From NCBI GenBank assembly GCA_902790635.1, contig CADASN010000015.1, positions 1 to 64,000 of the forward strand: a DNA stretch of 64,000 bases. The letters run 5' to 3'. This DNA comes from an uncultured Bacteroidia bacterium. Its GTDB lineage: Bacteria > Bacteroidota > Bacteroidia > Bacteroidales > UBA932. Positions 17,473 to 27,602 of this stretch are shown piece by piece (the stretch's first letter is position 1; each line of letters opens with the position of its first letter). The position numbers and the translations under genes were made by a program. The notes beneath the pieces were generated by a model that did not search any database, was not told where the DNA came from, and was given only the letters and a program-made list of their open reading frames with translations.

Positions 17473-19540
17473 TAATTCCTTCCCATCGGACATCCCAGTT
17501 CCCATCCTTCGGGAACCCGGGATTCTTGACGGTGCAGCCGTCATAACCGGCGCACATCAGCGCCACGGCAGTCAGCAGGCCGCCGTTCCCCGGCAGATAG
17601 CAGCGCAGACGGCCATCCTGGTAGTTGTGGCCGTTGGGCAGGTAAGTATTGGTGCGCTGGTCCATCAGGATGGCGTCGAGCGCCCGCTCCGGCTCACCGA
17701 GCCGCACGGCATTCATGCAGGTGGTCGGGAAATCCCAGCCCCAGGTCTCGTCCCAGTTCCAATTCTCCATCACCCAGTCGGAGGTGTTCTTCATCAGTTC
17801 CGGCTCCATCTGGGAAGTCTGCGGGAGCACACCCATCGCGCACAGCACGGCCATGTGGTCGGAATACATCCGGATATCCTCATAGGTGTCGGGTTCGCTC
17901 TCGGCGGCCAGATAGAGGCCGTCCTTGGAAGCCAGCGGGGACAATTTGGCAAGGATCTCATCCCAATGGGCGTCACGTTCAAGCCCCTTGCGCTCACGCC
18001 ACTGCTGGGCAACGCTGAGGCCGAAATGCCAGTAGGACAGCTCGAAGGGCGGGTTGATGGTCTTGGACGCTTTCAGCGTCTCCTGGGCGGCGATGCAGCC
18101 CTTGAGGATATAACGGTCGTTCTCAGCATCATAGCTCGCAAAATCCGCCATAAACGCGGCCGTCTCCTGGATGAGATCGAAATACTGGTCGATGACGGCC
18201 TGCGAAGGGTTGGCCCGGTAGAGCAGTTCCGCCAGATAGATCAGGTGCGGCTGCTGCCAGATCAGGAAGGAACCCGTGTTGGAGGGCGCTTCAAGGCCGG
18301 AGGGATCCGTCATCTTCATCCAGCGGACGCCCTGGAAGCCCTGGCGCTGCGCAATCGCGCGGGCGACGGGCTCCACGCTGGCGTACCAGGGCAGCGTGCG
18401 CGCAATCAGGTCTTCATGCCCCCAGAGCGGGAAATGCGCCTGGTGCCACCAGATCATCTCCATGTGGAACTTGCCGTACCAGGAGTTGTAGGTCAGGCCC
18501 GTCTCCTGCGGGGGCGTGTCCCCGGCACAGTTGACGGCCAGCAGGTACTGGCTCAGCACCACCCTGCGCTCCAGCTCGGGAGCACGCGGGTCCTTGCAGC
18601 GGCTGAAATCCACCACACCGCCTTCCTTCCAATAGCGCTGCCAATAAGCCGCGGACGCCTGCCGGGAAGCGGCGACAGGCTCGGATGCCAGGTCAGGACG
18701 CTCCTCCGAGAAGAGGACCGAGAAATCCAGTTCGCCCCCGTCCGCGGTCAGTCGGGCCTCGTTGGGTCCGGCCATCTCCAGACGGCCGTTGTCGAAACTG
18801 ACTTTGACGTAGTACACCGTCGCATCCAGGATATGGCGCAGGATGGCCACCCCGTCTCCCTGCTCCACCACTTCCGTGCTGTGCAGTTCGTCTTTCGTCC
18901 AGTCGCAGGCATCGTCCGAATGCCCGCCCGTCGGATACGGCATCCGGAAGCGGATGACGGCAGGGACTTCGGAGCGCACAGACACAGCCACCAGGTCCTT
19001 GTCCGGGTCGCAGGAAGTCTGCACATCGTAGCGCTTGCCGTCCGAGAGGAAAGACGAACGGATCACCCCGTTCCACATGTCCAGTGTCTGGTCGATCCCG
19101 CTGAGCGACTCTTCCGGGATGCCGGCAAAGCCAACCACGCCCAGGTGAAGCCGGTGGGGATTGATCCGGTACCAGTTGGAAGCGGCCTGTCCGCGGCCTT
19201 CGCGGATCTGGCAGGCGTACAGTTCTTCGTGGCCCCGGCCGAAATCATACGGCAGGAGCGTCTCCTCGAAGCGCAGTTCGTCGGGATTGCCGAACGAATG
19301 CCAGCCCCACTGGGACTGGGTGCCGAGCGGCACGCCCTTGGCGTAGCGCTCCTCGAAAGTCTGCAGGCCCGTGACGTCCGCCGTGAAAGCGAAGCGGCCA
19401 TTGCCGACCGACAGGGAGGCCAGCGGGTCCAACTCGGTGATGTGGGGGTTGTTGCGGGCGACGAGGGCCGCGCGGTCAATCTTTCCGCTGCAGGAGACCA
19501 GCGTGAGAAGGATTGTCAGGAAGAGGGGGAAACGTCTCAT
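17459..19540 (-). CDS. Six-hairpin glycosidase-like lipoprotein, family not assigned
   Basis: A 693-residue protein. The start at 19540 gives a lipoprotein signal (MRRFPLFLTILLTLVSC, Cys17); the longer frame to 19741 would overlap nrdG. The N-terminal ~260 residues look like a beta-sandwich (SVGNGRFAFTADVTGLQTF). The rest looks like an (alpha/alpha)6 barrel with aromatic, acidic segments: LTYNSWYGKFHMEMIWWHQ, SYWHFGLSVAQQW and NWNWDETWGWDFP. This is the six-hairpin glycosidase architecture (GH65/GH95/GH127-type superfamily). I cannot place it in a numbered GH family. Acting on a pectic side chain is inferred from the nearby PUL genes; it lies 13 bp after nrdG on the same strand. Confidence 0.68.
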   Translation of the reverse strand: MRRFPLFLTILLTLVSCSGKIDRAALVARNNPHITELDPLASLSVGNGRFAFTADVTGLQTFEERYAKGVPLGTQSQWGWHSFGNPDELRFEETLLPYDFGRGHEELYACQIREGRGQAASNWYRINPHRLHLGVVGFAGIPEESLSGIDQTLDMWNGVIRSSFLSDGKRYDVQTSCDPDKDLVAVSVRSEVPAVIRFRMPYPTGGHSDDACDWTKDELHSTEVVEQGDGVAILRHILDATVYYVKVSFDNGRLEMAGPNEARLTADGGELDFSVLFSEERPDLASEPVAASRQASAAYWQRYWKEGGVVDFSRCKDPRAPELERRVVLSQYLLAVNCAGDTPPQETGLTYNSWYGKFHMEMIWWHQAHFPLWGHEDLIARTLPWYASVEPVARAIAQRQGFQGVRWMKMTDPSGLEAPSNTGSFLIWQQPHLIYLAELLYRANPSQAVIDQYFDLIQETAAFMADFASYDAENDRYILKGCIAAQETLKASKTINPPFELSYWHFGLSVAQQWRERKGLERDAHWDEILAKLSPLASKDGLYLAAESEPDTYEDIRMYSDHMAVLCAMGVLPQTSQMEPELMKNTSDWVMENWNWDETWGWDFPTTCMNAVRLGEPERALDAILMDQRTNTYLPNGHNYQDGRLRCYLPGNGGLLTAVALMCAGYDGCTVKNPGFPKDGNWDVRWEGIKPMP

Positions 19541-19553
19541 AAAGGGTGGTAGA

Positions 19554-20024
19554 TTAGCGGTTTTTGTCCAGTCCCTTGTGCCAGAACCTGGAGGTGATGT
19601 CTTGTCCGTGATAATAGAGCCGCTGGTTGGTGGTCGGCTCGTTGAGCGGACCGCAGTCGGCGATGTAGGGTCCGACCTTGACATAGTCGAAGGCCGCGTA
19701 GATCTCGGGCTCCACTTCCGCCCGGCCCGAATAGACGGCACGTTCGAGCCCGGGATGCGCGGTGCGCAGGTGGGCGGCGATCCGCAGCAGCGCCTCCGGG
19801 TCCCGGCCCTCCCCCAGCAGAAGGAAACAGTTGACGCCGAAATTGTCAGCGATCAGCTTGTCCACCACAGCCGGGGTCAGTTCCGAACCGATGTCATCCT
19901 TGAGAAAGGGTGAGTGGCACCCTACACAAGAACCCCGGCAGTTGGAGATCTCAACTGCCAGGGTCACTTTGTCCGGAATCTCCTCGAGGACGATGTCCGT
20001 GAGTTCCGGGATGTACTTAATCAT
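19554..20024 (-). CDS. nrdG: Anaerobic ribonucleotide reductase activating protein
   Basis: A 156-residue radical SAM activase that installs the glycyl radical on NrdD. The CX3CX2C cluster motif is Cys29, Cys33 and Cys36 (NCRGSCVGC), and the fold is the short version typical of NrdG. Its ATG overlaps the end of nrdD by 8 bp, so translation is coupled, and both partners are made together. Length fits the family. Confidence 0.93.
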   Translation of the reverse strand: MIKYIPELTDIVLEEIPDKVTLAVEISNCRGSCVGCHSPFLKDDIGSELTPAVVDKLIADNFGVNCFLLLGEGRDPEALLRIAAHLRTAHPGLERAVYSGRAEVEPEIYAAFDYVKVGPYIADCGPLNEPTTNQRLYYHGQDITSRFWHKGLDKNR

Positions 20025-22209
20025 TCTTCGGCGCGTAGAACCGGTGCTCGGCCTCTATCTGGCGCGGCTCCGCGAAGGAGGATACCCGCTTGAGGTAGCC
20101 GATCACACGGGTCAGGTAGTCGAGATTCCGGCTGCCGCACTTCGGGCACTCCGTGAGCGTATCCTTGCTGATGTAGCCGCAGTCGTTGCAGACGGTGTTC
20201 CGGCAGTTGAAGGTGAAGTAGTTGGTACCGTAGTGCGCCGCCGTGTTCAACAGACTCCGGTACTGCTCCTTGGTGAGGTGCTCGGCGATGTTCATGTGCA
20301 GGGCGGAGCCGCCGTCGAGGTATTTGACGAAGTCTTCGCCATGGAGTTTGAACTTGTCGATCATCGACACCTCCGGATCCTCCGGGTTGTAGAAGTAGGA
20401 ACTGTAGAGGTTGTGCTTGGAGGAGACGAAATACCCGTCCTTCTTGTCCCACTTGTAGTTCTTGGCGGCCAGGTTCTCGGCCGGGACGAACTCCGTGTTG
20501 AACATCGCGTCCGGGGTGCGGTCCTTGCGGTTGGCGATGTTGATGGTCTCGAGGATGGTGTTGACAAACTCGCCGTACTCGGGATTCGGGGAAACCTTGA
20601 GGCCGAGGAACTCGGCCGCTTCCGTCAGGCCGTTGACGCCCACGGTGAGGTACTGCTTCCGCATGTCGATGAAACCGGCCTTGTACACATCAAGCATGTC
20701 CGCCTTGAGGAAGTCCTTGATGATCTCGTTGAAGGCGATCTGGTACTTGTGCACGCGCTCGGTCATCTCGCGGATGTCCTTGTCGATGTAGTTGTTGTAG
20801 AGGTCCTCCTTGTCGTAGAAGTGGGAGACCGGGTTGAGCGGCTTGCCGGCTTCGAGGTTGACGCCGCGGCGCTCCAGGAAGTAGCGGCGCACGGAATCCT
20901 GGATCAGGCGGTTGAGGTTGATCGTCATCACGGATTTGGAGCCGGTGGCGACGGAGGCCGTTCCCATCGAATACTGGTGGGTGGTGTGGTTATGGCCGTC
21001 ATCCAGGTCGGTGAGGCTGTTGCGCAGGCGGCAGCAGCTCGACAGGGAGTCGGGGCTGTTGGAGATGTAGCAGAAGAAGCTGTGCCCCTTGGCCCACATC
21101 TCCGCCGTGAAGTCTGCGTACTCCTTGTCCATGTAGTCGTCACCGCCGTCGGTGAGCAGGGCCATGGTCTCGACCGGGAAGGTCAGGATGTAGTGGTTGC
21201 GCTCTTCGTTGAACCAGTTCATGAAATGCTTCTGGAGCCAGCTGAGGGTCTCCCACCTCGGGGCGGAACCGTCCGGGAAGCGGAAGTCGCCGAACACGCC
21301 CTCGAAATAGGGCTTGTCGAAATAGCCGATGTTCCAGAACACCGTCTGGTAGCCGCGGTTGCCGGCAGGCATGTTCATCGAGTGGACCACCTGCTGGAAG
21401 TAGTTGTCGATGACCTTGACCAGCGTACGCTGCTTGACATTCTTCTCCACGACGTCATCGAGATGGTCGAGGTAGTCCTCACCGTAATCCTTGCGGATAA
21501 AGTAATCCAGGTACATCAGGAACTCCGGGGTGGCCACGGCGCCCATGAACTGGGAGGAGACGGAATAGACGAGGTTGATGAACTCGCCGCAGAAGGACTT
21601 GAGGTCGGTCGGCGCGATGGACACGCCGCCCAGCTCCTTCAGGCCGCTCACGAGGAAAGGATACATCGTGATGGCGACGCAGTACGGGAAGCCCGGCGTG
21701 CCGCTCTCATCGTGCTTGTAGAGGACATGCGATTCCAGGTCCTTGATGTACTGGTCCGCCAGGGCGCGGCCGTACAGGGCCTTGATCTTGTCCTGCATGA
21801 TATAGCGGTTCTGCTTGATGTTGTTCTCCTTGTACAGTTCGTTGCCGAGGGTCACGATGTTCTTGCGGGTGACGTTGGCATTGGCGTCGAACTTGGAGCC
21901 CGTCGCGGCGTTGGAGGCCTTGATATAGTCCTTGATGAAGTCGCGCTTCTTGCGCAGGTCCAGGTCGGCATCGAACTTCTCGATGTAAGCGAGGGCAACC
22001 CGCTTGTTGACTGACATCAGGGACTCCTCTACCTGGCGGCGGATCTCCTGGCTGGTGATGCCCTCATAAACGTAAAGATTGTTGATGATCGAAACAACGA
22101 TCGCATCGTCGCAGTACTCTCCTGCTGTCTTATAGGCCTCGTGGATGCCACGGGCCAGTTTGGCTTTGTCGAACTCTTCAAAAGAGCCGTTGGTTTTACG
22201 TACGTCCAT
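20017..22209 (-). CDS. nrdD: Anaerobic (class III) ribonucleoside-triphosphate reductase
   Basis: Reduces ribonucleoside triphosphates to dNTPs under anoxia. The 730-residue protein starts with an ATP-cone (VRKTNGSFEEFDKAKLARGI, about 1-90) for allosteric control. The catalytic barrel follows, and the C-terminus has four zinc-binding Cys (CRNTVCNDCGY and ECPKCGSRN) and the glycyl-radical loop (RVIGYLKRVSSF). The usual RVCGYL has Ile in place of the Cys before the radical Gly. nrdG overlaps its 3' end. Presence of this pair suits an obligate anaerobe. Confidence 0.96.
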   Translation of the reverse strand: MDVRKTNGSFEEFDKAKLARGIHEAYKTAGEYCDDAIVVSIINNLYVYEGITSQEIRRQVEESLMSVNKRVALAYIEKFDADLDLRKKRDFIKDYIKASNAATGSKFDANANVTRKNIVTLGNELYKENNIKQNRYIMQDKIKALYGRALADQYIKDLESHVLYKHDESGTPGFPYCVAITMYPFLVSGLKELGGVSIAPTDLKSFCGEFINLVYSVSSQFMGAVATPEFLMYLDYFIRKDYGEDYLDHLDDVVEKNVKQRTLVKVIDNYFQQVVHSMNMPAGNRGYQTVFWNIGYFDKPYFEGVFGDFRFPDGSAPRWETLSWLQKHFMNWFNEERNHYILTFPVETMALLTDGGDDYMDKEYADFTAEMWAKGHSFFCYISNSPDSLSSCCRLRNSLTDLDDGHNHTTHQYSMGTASVATGSKSVMTINLNRLIQDSVRRYFLERRGVNLEAGKPLNPVSHFYDKEDLYNNYIDKDIREMTERVHKYQIAFNEIIKDFLKADMLDVYKAGFIDMRKQYLTVGVNGLTEAAEFLGLKVSPNPEYGEFVNTILETINIANRKDRTPDAMFNTEFVPAENLAAKNYKWDKKDGYFVSSKHNLYSSYFYNPEDPEVSMIDKFKLHGEDFVKYLDGGSALHMNIAEHLTKEQYRSLLNTAAHYGTNYFTFNCRNTVCNDCGYISKDTLTECPKCGSRNLDYLTRVIGYLKRVSSFAEPRQIEAEHRFYAPKND

Positions 22210-22269
22210 ATAGGTTTTTATTGATTATCAGTATCCCGGCTTTCCGCAGGAGCGGTTACGTCCGGATGA

Positions 22270-22277
22270 CAAATTTA
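22270..22277 (-). promoter_or_regulatory. -7 element for nrdD
   Basis: The minus strand reads TAAATTTG, matching TAnnTTTG, about 60 nt before the nrdD ATG. A TTTG lies upstream at only 14 nt, shorter than usual. Confidence 0.45.
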
Positions 22278-22306
22278 GCCCATATCCCCGGCAAAAGCCG
22301 TACGCA

Positions 22307-23572
22307 TCAGTTGTTTTTTTCAACAGAGTTATGAACAACACTCCGCGCATACAGCAGGACCACGACGAAGCAGACCAGCGGCACGAGATAGGAGGTGTTC
22401 ACGCCGAACAAGTCGGAAATCTTGCCCTGCAGCGGTGTCAGCAGCGCGCCGCCCAGGATGGCCATGATCAGGCCGCTCGCGCCGATCTTGGCATCCTCGC
22501 CCACGCTGCCGAGCGCGATGCCATAGATGGTCGGGAACATCAGGCTCATGAAGAAGCTGACCCCGATCAGGGCGGCCACGCAAGGCCAGCCGCTCCCCTT
22601 GAGCACGAAGACGAGCAGGCAGAGGACGATGTCCGCGGCAGCAGCCCAGAACAGCAACTTGGACGGACGGATCCACTTCATCAGCCAGGTGAACAGGAAA
22701 CGCGCCGCGCTGAAGCAGATGATTGACACCAGATAGACCGTGGCCGCCTTCGCTTCCAGGATCCCCAGCTCCTGCATCACCAGACGGATGGTGAAGCTCC
22801 ACACCCCGATCTGGGCGCCGACATAGAAGAACTGGGCCACGACGCCCCAGCGGTACTCCCTGTTGGCGAACAGCCTCCGGAAGATCGCACCCAGGCTGCC
22901 CGCCTGCCCGCTGTCACGGCCTTCCGGCATCTTGACGAGCAGCATCACCACCAGGATCACCAGCAGGACGAAGCCCAGGGTCATGTAGGTACCCGTCACG
23001 GCGCCGAGTTCGTGGGCCTGCATCGCTTCCAGTTGCTCCGGGCTCATCGCCGCCCGTTCGGCGGCAGACGCAGAGGACAGTTCGCCCAGGATGAAATACT
23101 GGCTCAGCAGGATGCCGGTGATGGAGCCCAAGGGATTGAAGGACTGGGCAATATTGAGCCGGCGTGTCGCCGTCTCAGGCGCGCCCATGCTCAGGATGTA
23201 TGGATTTGCCGTCGTCTCCAGGATGGAGCAGCCGCCCGCCAGGATGTAGATCGCTGCCAGGTAAAACCCGTAGGAAGCGACCTTGGAGGCCGGGAAGAAC
23301 AGGATGGCCCCGGCTGCATACAGTGCCAGGCCCAGGATCACGCCGCTCTTGTACGAATACTTCCGGATGTAGAGCGCCGCCGGCAGGGCGAAGCAGAAAT
23401 AGGATCCGTAGAACGCAAACTGGATGAGCGAGGTCTGGGTGTCGCTCATCGACATGATGCGCTTGAACGCGCTGAGCAGGGTATCCGTCATGTTGTTGGC
23501 GATGCCCCAGAGCAGGAACAGCACCGTCACCAGGCAGAACGGCAGCAGGTACTTTTTCTCGATGGTCTTCAT
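22307..23572 (-). CDS. fucP: L-fucose/proton symporter
   Basis: A 421-residue major-facilitator transporter with about 12 helices. Conserved FucP segments are FLLWGIANNMTDTLLSAF, the QFAFYGSYFCFALPA region with the fucose-binding area, LETTANPYI, and RRLNIAQSFNPLGSI. It starts 3 bp after the fucI stop, so the two are one operon. Fucose kinase and fuculose-1-phosphate aldolase are not nearby, so the path is incomplete in this window. Confidence 0.92.
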   Translation of the reverse strand: MKTIEKKYLLPFCLVTVLFLLWGIANNMTDTLLSAFKRIMSMSDTQTSLIQFAFYGSYFCFALPAALYIRKYSYKSGVILGLALYAAGAILFFPASKVASYGFYLAAIYILAGGCSILETTANPYILSMGAPETATRRLNIAQSFNPLGSITGILLSQYFILGELSSASAAERAAMSPEQLEAMQAHELGAVTGTYMTLGFVLLVILVVMLLVKMPEGRDSGQAGSLGAIFRRLFANREYRWGVVAQFFYVGAQIGVWSFTIRLVMQELGILEAKAATVYLVSIICFSAARFLFTWLMKWIRPSKLLFWAAAADIVLCLLVFVLKGSGWPCVAALIGVSFFMSLMFPTIYGIALGSVGEDAKIGASGLIMAILGGALLTPLQGKISDLFGVNTSYLVPLVCFVVVLLYARSVVHNSVEKNN

Positions 23573-23575
23573 AGG

Positions 23576-25393
23576 CTACTTGTAAAGAGGTCCGAAATTG
23601 GCGCAGGCGCGGTAGTCAGCACCTTCCTTGTCCATGCCGAAGGCATTCCAGGCCGACGGACGGAAAATCTCCCCGTCCGGGACGTTGTGCATGCACACCG
23701 GGATACGGAGGATCGATGCGAGTGTGATCAGGTCGGCACCGATATGGCCGTAAGCGATTGCGCCGTGATTGGCGCCCCAGTTATTCATCACGCTGTACAC
23801 ATCTTTGAAGCAATCCCGGGACGGATCCAGGCGCGGCACGAACCAGGTGGTCGGCCAGGTCGGGTCGGTACGACGGTCCAGGACATCGTGGACCTGCTGC
23901 GGCAGCTCCGCCGTCCAGCCCTCGGCGATCTGGAGCACCGGACCAAGGCCATCGACGAGGTTGAGACGCATCATCGTCATCGGCATACCGCCGCGCGTGA
24001 CGAAATGGGCCGAATAGCCACCTCCCCGGAAATAATCCCGGTCGGCAGGCATCCAGTTGGTGGCCTGCAGGCAGGCCTCCGCATCGGCTTCCGTCATCTT
24101 CCAAGGGGTCTTGATCGTGGGCTGGCCGTCCTCGTCATGCATCGCACCGGTAGCATCCAGCGTGGTGGCGCCGGAATTGATCAGGTGGATGAAGCCGCCT
24201 GCGGCAATCCCGTCAGGCACCTGGCCCGTAACCCGCCGGACCGCTTCGGGACTCCAGTAGGTGCGTACGTCACTGAACATCACCCCGCGACCCGTCAGCA
24301 GGTGGCCGAAGAGCATCGAGAGACCATTCAAGGCATCATTTTCCGTAGCAAGGACATAGGGCTCGCGGATGCCATTCCAGTCGAAAGACGAGCACATCAG
24401 TGACTCCGGAAAGTCGAAATTCGGCTTGTAATCCGTCCATTGGCGCTGACCTTGCACACCGCCCGCGATGGCGTCGTGTCCCAGGGCTTCTTCTTTGTAA
24501 CCCATTTCCAGCAGCCGGGGGTTACCGCACATCAAGTCGCGGATGATCATCATGTTCTTGACCGTAAACTCCCAGTCGGCGTCTTTCTCGGCACGGGTCT
24601 TGCCCTTTCCCTTTCCGTTGAAGGAGGTCATCGGGGTGCCCGGAAACAGGGGGCGGTCTTCATTGTAATCGTGTCCCTCCTGCGGCTTACAGTACTTCTC
24701 CACCCAGGCCATCGCCCGGTCGAACTCCTCGTGGTCGTAGATACCGAAGTCCACGCGGCGGAGGATCTCCACAAGCGAGACGTATTCGGTGCGCATCCCG
24801 AGATATTTCTGCAGGAAATCAGCGTTCACGATAGAGCCGGCAATCCCCATACACGTGCCGCCCATCGAGAGGTAACTGCGGCCGCGCATCGTGGCCACGG
24901 CCTGCGCAGCGCGGGCGAAGCGCAGGATCTTCTCCGCGACGTCGGCGGGAATGCTGTTGTCGGCAAGGTCCTGCACGTCGTGGCCGTAGATGCCAAAGGC
25001 AGGCAGGCCCTTCTGCGCGTGGGCAGCCAGCACGGCGGCGAGATAGACGGCACCTGGACGCTCCGTGCCGTTGAAGCCCCAGACGGCCTTCGGCCAATGG
25101 GGGTTCATATCCATCGTCTCGGAACCGTAGCACCAACAGGAGGTCACCGTAATGGTGCTGCCGACGCCTTCGCATTCAAATCGCGCGGCACACGCCGCAG
25201 ACTCGGCCACCCGGCCGATGGTACTTTCGGCGATGACGCACTCCACCGGGGTGCCGTCACCGTTGCGTAAGTTATTGCTGATCAGGTCAGCAACCGCATG
25301 GGCAAGCGCCATGGTCTTCTCCTCCAGGCTTTCGCGGACGCCGCCCTGGCGCCCGTCGATCGTAGGTCTGATGCCTATTTTGGGGTATTTCAT
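23576..25393 (-). CDS. fucI: L-fucose isomerase
   Basis: Converts L-fucose to L-fuculose with a divalent metal (Mn2+ in the family); it can also act on D-arabinose. The 605-residue length and conserved blocks fit Fuc[21 protein letters not shown] at the start, [27 protein letters not shown], and the metal-site region with [17 protein letters not shown]. It leads a two-gene operon with fucP. Fucose occurs in pectin, xyloglucan and host mucin, so the locus may serve more than one glycan source. Confidence 0.95.
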   Translation of the reverse strand: MKYPKIGIRPTIDGRQGGVRESLEEKTMALAHAVADLISNNLRNGDGTPVECVIAESTIGRVAESAACAARFECEGVGSTITVTSCWCYGSETMDMNPHWPKAVWGFNGTERPGAVYLAAVLAAHAQKGLPAFGIYGHDVQDLADNSIPADVAEKILRFARAAQAVATMRGRSYLSMGGTCMGIAGSIVNADFLQKYLGMRTEYVSLVEILRRVDFGIYDHEEFDRAMAWVEKYCKPQEGHDYNEDRPLFPGTPMTSFNGKGKGKTRAEKDADWEFTVKNMMIIRDLMCGNPRLLEMGYKEEALGHDAIAGGVQGQRQWTDYKPNFDFPESLMCSSFDWNGIREPYVLATENDALNGLSMLFGHLLTGRGVMFSDVRTYWSPEAVRRVTGQVPDGIAAGGFIHLINSGATTLDATGAMHDEDGQPTIKTPWKMTEADAEACLQATNWMPADRDYFRGGGYSAHFVTRGGMPMTMMRLNLVDGLGPVLQIAEGWTAELPQQVHDVLDRRTDPTWPTTWFVPRLDPSRDCFKDVYSVMNNWGANHGAIAYGHIGADLITLASILRIPVCMHNVPDGEIFRPSAWNAFGMDKEGADYRACANFGPLYK

Positions 25394-25425
25394 CGATAAT
25401 TGGATTTATGCGGATTATTCGACTT

Positions 25426-25433
25426 TAAATATA
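25426..25433 (-). promoter_or_regulatory. Possible -7 element for fucI
   Basis: The minus strand reads TATATTTA, one base off TAnnTTTG, about 33 nt before the fucI ATG in the 72-bp gap after the MATE gene. Confidence 0.3.
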
Positions 25434-25465
25434 GCAAATCCACTCGGAAAAATCAAGACTGTACA

Positions 25466-26902
25466 TCAGGCAACGGAAGGGGCGGTGAGACGCGTACGCA
25501 TCCAGCGGCCCCGGGCAATGCGTACGGCGAAGATGATGCCCTTGACGCTGAGTTCCGTAGCCATCGCAAACCAGTAGCCCTCCAGCCCGTAACGCGGGAT
25601 CAGGAAGAGCGCCAGCCCGAGCCGGATCACCCACATGCTGAGCAGGTTGATCAGCGACGGGGTGAGCGTGTCGCCGGCGCCTACGCAGCAGCCGTAGGCG
25701 ACGATGCTCACGCCGTAGAGCAGTTCGGCCCAGGCCTCGATGCGCAGGCATTTCGCGCCCAGCACAATGACCTCCGGATCCTGGCTCAGCAGCCCCATCA
25801 CCTGCGGTGCGAAGACCCACATCAGGACGGCCAGGAAAGTCATCATGGCCGCGCCGGTACCGATCGTCATCCACGCAAAACGCCTGGCCATCTCCGGCCG
25901 TCGGGCGCCCAGGCTCTGCCCCACAAGGGTTGTCGCGGCGTCTTCCATCCCGTAGCCGGGCAGATAGCAGAAGCCCTCGGCGATGATGGCGAAGGAATTG
26001 GCCGCGATGGCGATGGTGCCGAGCGGCGCCACGAGCACGGTCGCGGCGATGTATGCGCCGCGCGAGATGAGGTTCTGGATCCACAGCGGCCAGCTGATCC
26101 CGAAGGCCTGTTTGAAGATATCCTTCTGCTCCCGGTCGAAAAGGCTCTCGGCCGTCCGGGCATCCGTCCGGAGCGTCCGCAGGCCGCCGAAGAAACGGCG
26201 CGCGGGGCGGATCCAGCTGTTTGTCTGGCGGAGTTCCTCACTGTGCCGGGTGGCATACCAGATCAGGAAAGCGCCGGCGCAGGCCGTGGCCAGGCCCGTA
26301 CCGATGGCCGCCCCCTTGACTCCCAGACCGAGCCGGAAGATGAAAAAATAGTTGAAGACCACGTCCAGCACGCACATCGCGATGCTCAGGATGCCCGGCA
26401 CCTGCACGTTGCCGCTGGCGATCAGCGACGCCTCGGAGAAAATGGTGATCTGGAAGAGCGGCAGGAACAGGGCGTAAATCAGGAAATACGCGGACGCATC
26501 CTCCAGGATCTCCGGCGTGCCGCCGAGCCAGTGCGGGAGCGCCCGGTGGATGGCCACGGCCAGCAGGGCCAGCACGATACTGACCCCAAACGTGATGAAG
26601 AATCCGTGACGGAAAATCCGCCGCGCCCCGGCGAAATCCTTGGCCCCGCAACGATGCGCGATCTGGACGCTGAAACCGGAGCTGTTGGCGTAGCAGAAAC
26701 TGCCGAAAATCCAGGTAGTGGTGCTGACCAGGCCGATGGCGGCCGCCTGGGCGGAGCCGAGCCGCCCGACCATCGCCGCATCGATGTAACTCATCAGGCA
26801 CATCGCCAGCTGCGCGAGGATCGAGGGCCATGCAAGCAGGGAGGTGAGCCTGAACTGCTCACCTCCGCTCATCGGGGCCCCGCTCCTGAGCTTGCCCAGC
26901 AA
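25466..26902 (-). CDS. MATE-family efflux transporter
   Basis: A 478-residue inner-membrane exporter with 12 predicted helices, exchanging Na+ or H+ for drugs or metabolites. The typical MATE start PSILAQLAMCLMSYIDAAMV and the second-half repeat (GISWPLWIQNLISRGAYIAA) are seen, as in the NorM/DinF-like group. An internal Met at 26872 (MSGGEQFRL) is an alternative start. It lies 23 bp after the lipoprotein gene upstream, forming a likely two-gene operon. Substrate is unknown. Confidence 0.9.
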   Translation of the reverse strand: MLGKLRSGAPMSGGEQFRLTSLLAWPSILAQLAMCLMSYIDAAMVGRLGSAQAAAIGLVSTTTWIFGSFCYANSSGFSVQIAHRCGAKDFAGARRIFRHGFFITFGVSIVLALLAVAIHRALPHWLGGTPEILEDASAYFLIYALFLPLFQITIFSEASLIASGNVQVPGILSIAMCVLDVVFNYFFIFRLGLGVKGAAIGTGLATACAGAFLIWYATRHSEELRQTNSWIRPARRFFGGLRTLRTDARTAESLFDREQKDIFKQAFGISWPLWIQNLISRGAYIAATVLVAPLGTIAIAANSFAIIAEGFCYLPGYGMEDAATTLVGQSLGARRPEMARRFAWMTIGTGAAMMTFLAVLMWVFAPQVMGLLSQDPEVIVLGAKCLRIEAWAELLYGVSIVAYGCCVGAGDTLTPSLINLLSMWVIRLGLALFLIPRYGLEGYWFAMATELSVKGIIFAVRIARGRWMRTRLTAPSVA

Positions 26903-26925
26903 TATGTCTTTCCTGGCTGCCAGGG

Positions 26926-27489
26926 CTATTCGGAACGCGAGAAGGCCAGACGGGCCTCTTCGGGATTACGGATGACCAGGGAGTCGGCCTCCAGCTTCTC
27001 GATGACATAAACCAGCGTCTTGCTGTCCTTGGGGGAAGCAGGATCGACGGCATCCAGCACCAGCTTGTCCCCATCGAGGGTCCAGGTCCGGAGCGTCAGG
27101 TTATCCATGCCTACCGCCTGCGCAGAACCGTCCTCAGCCAGTACCAGGCCGAGTTCGGGCGCCACGCTGCAGTCACGCCAGACGCCGGGGACGAGCCGGT
27201 AGGCGGACGGTTGGGTGATATCCAACTGCACGGCCTGCAGGGTCTCCCCGTCGGGAAGCATCTGATAGGCCACCCGGACCACATCGCCGGCCAGCACGCC
27301 CGGCACCAGCATCGGATCAGTCCCCCGGGTGCTCAGGATGACGGATTCGCCTTCGGGCGTCTCCAAGGTCACGGAAAAAATCGTGGCATCGACCACCTGG
27401 CCCTCCACGGTCGGCAGGGCGGACTGCCGGCAACCGGCGGCCAGCAGGATGGCGGCCGCAACGGCGAATACGGATGAAATCTTCTTCAT
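26926..27489 (-). CDS. Lipocalin-like lipoprotein
   Basis: A 187-residue lipoprotein with signal ending LLAAGC (Cys20). After an N-terminal beta stretch, the second half resembles the small lipocalin-like domains of Bacteroidetes (GVWRDCSVAPELGLVLAEDG followed by LTLRTWTLDGDKLVL). No catalytic residues are evident. It is the first gene of an operon with the MATE transporter. Family assignment is tentative; function unknown. Confidence 0.65.
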   Translation of the reverse strand: MKKISSVFAVAAAILLAAGCRQSALPTVEGQVVDATIFSVTLETPEGESVILSTRGTDPMLVPGVLAGDVVRVAYQMLPDGETLQAVQLDITQPSAYRLVPGVWRDCSVAPELGLVLAEDGSAQAVGMDNLTLRTWTLDGDKLVLDAVDPASPKDSKTLVYVIEKLEADSLVIRNPEEARLAFSRSE

Positions 27490-27518
27490 AAGCTGCGAGC
27501 ATGCTTTTTTGCACTTTA

Positions 27519-27526
27519 CAAATATA
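27519..27526 (-). promoter_or_regulatory. -7 element for lipocalin-like/MATE operon
   Basis: The minus strand reads TATATTTG, a full match to TAnnTTTG, 29 nt before the ATG at 27489. Confidence 0.5.
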
Positions 27527-27573
27527 ACGATTATTCTTCAATTTCCGTCTTTTCATTTTTCAGACGGAATTGC

Positions 27574-27581
27574 TACCTTAG
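27574..27581 (+). promoter_or_regulatory. -7 element for the S41 protease gene
   Basis: TACCTTAG is one base from the preferred TACCTTTG form and lies 21 nt before the protease ATG at 27603. It is divergent from the lipocalin-like promoter about 50 bp away. Confidence 0.4.
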
Positions 27582-27602
27582 TGACCCGTTTTCGATTGAA
27601 AT

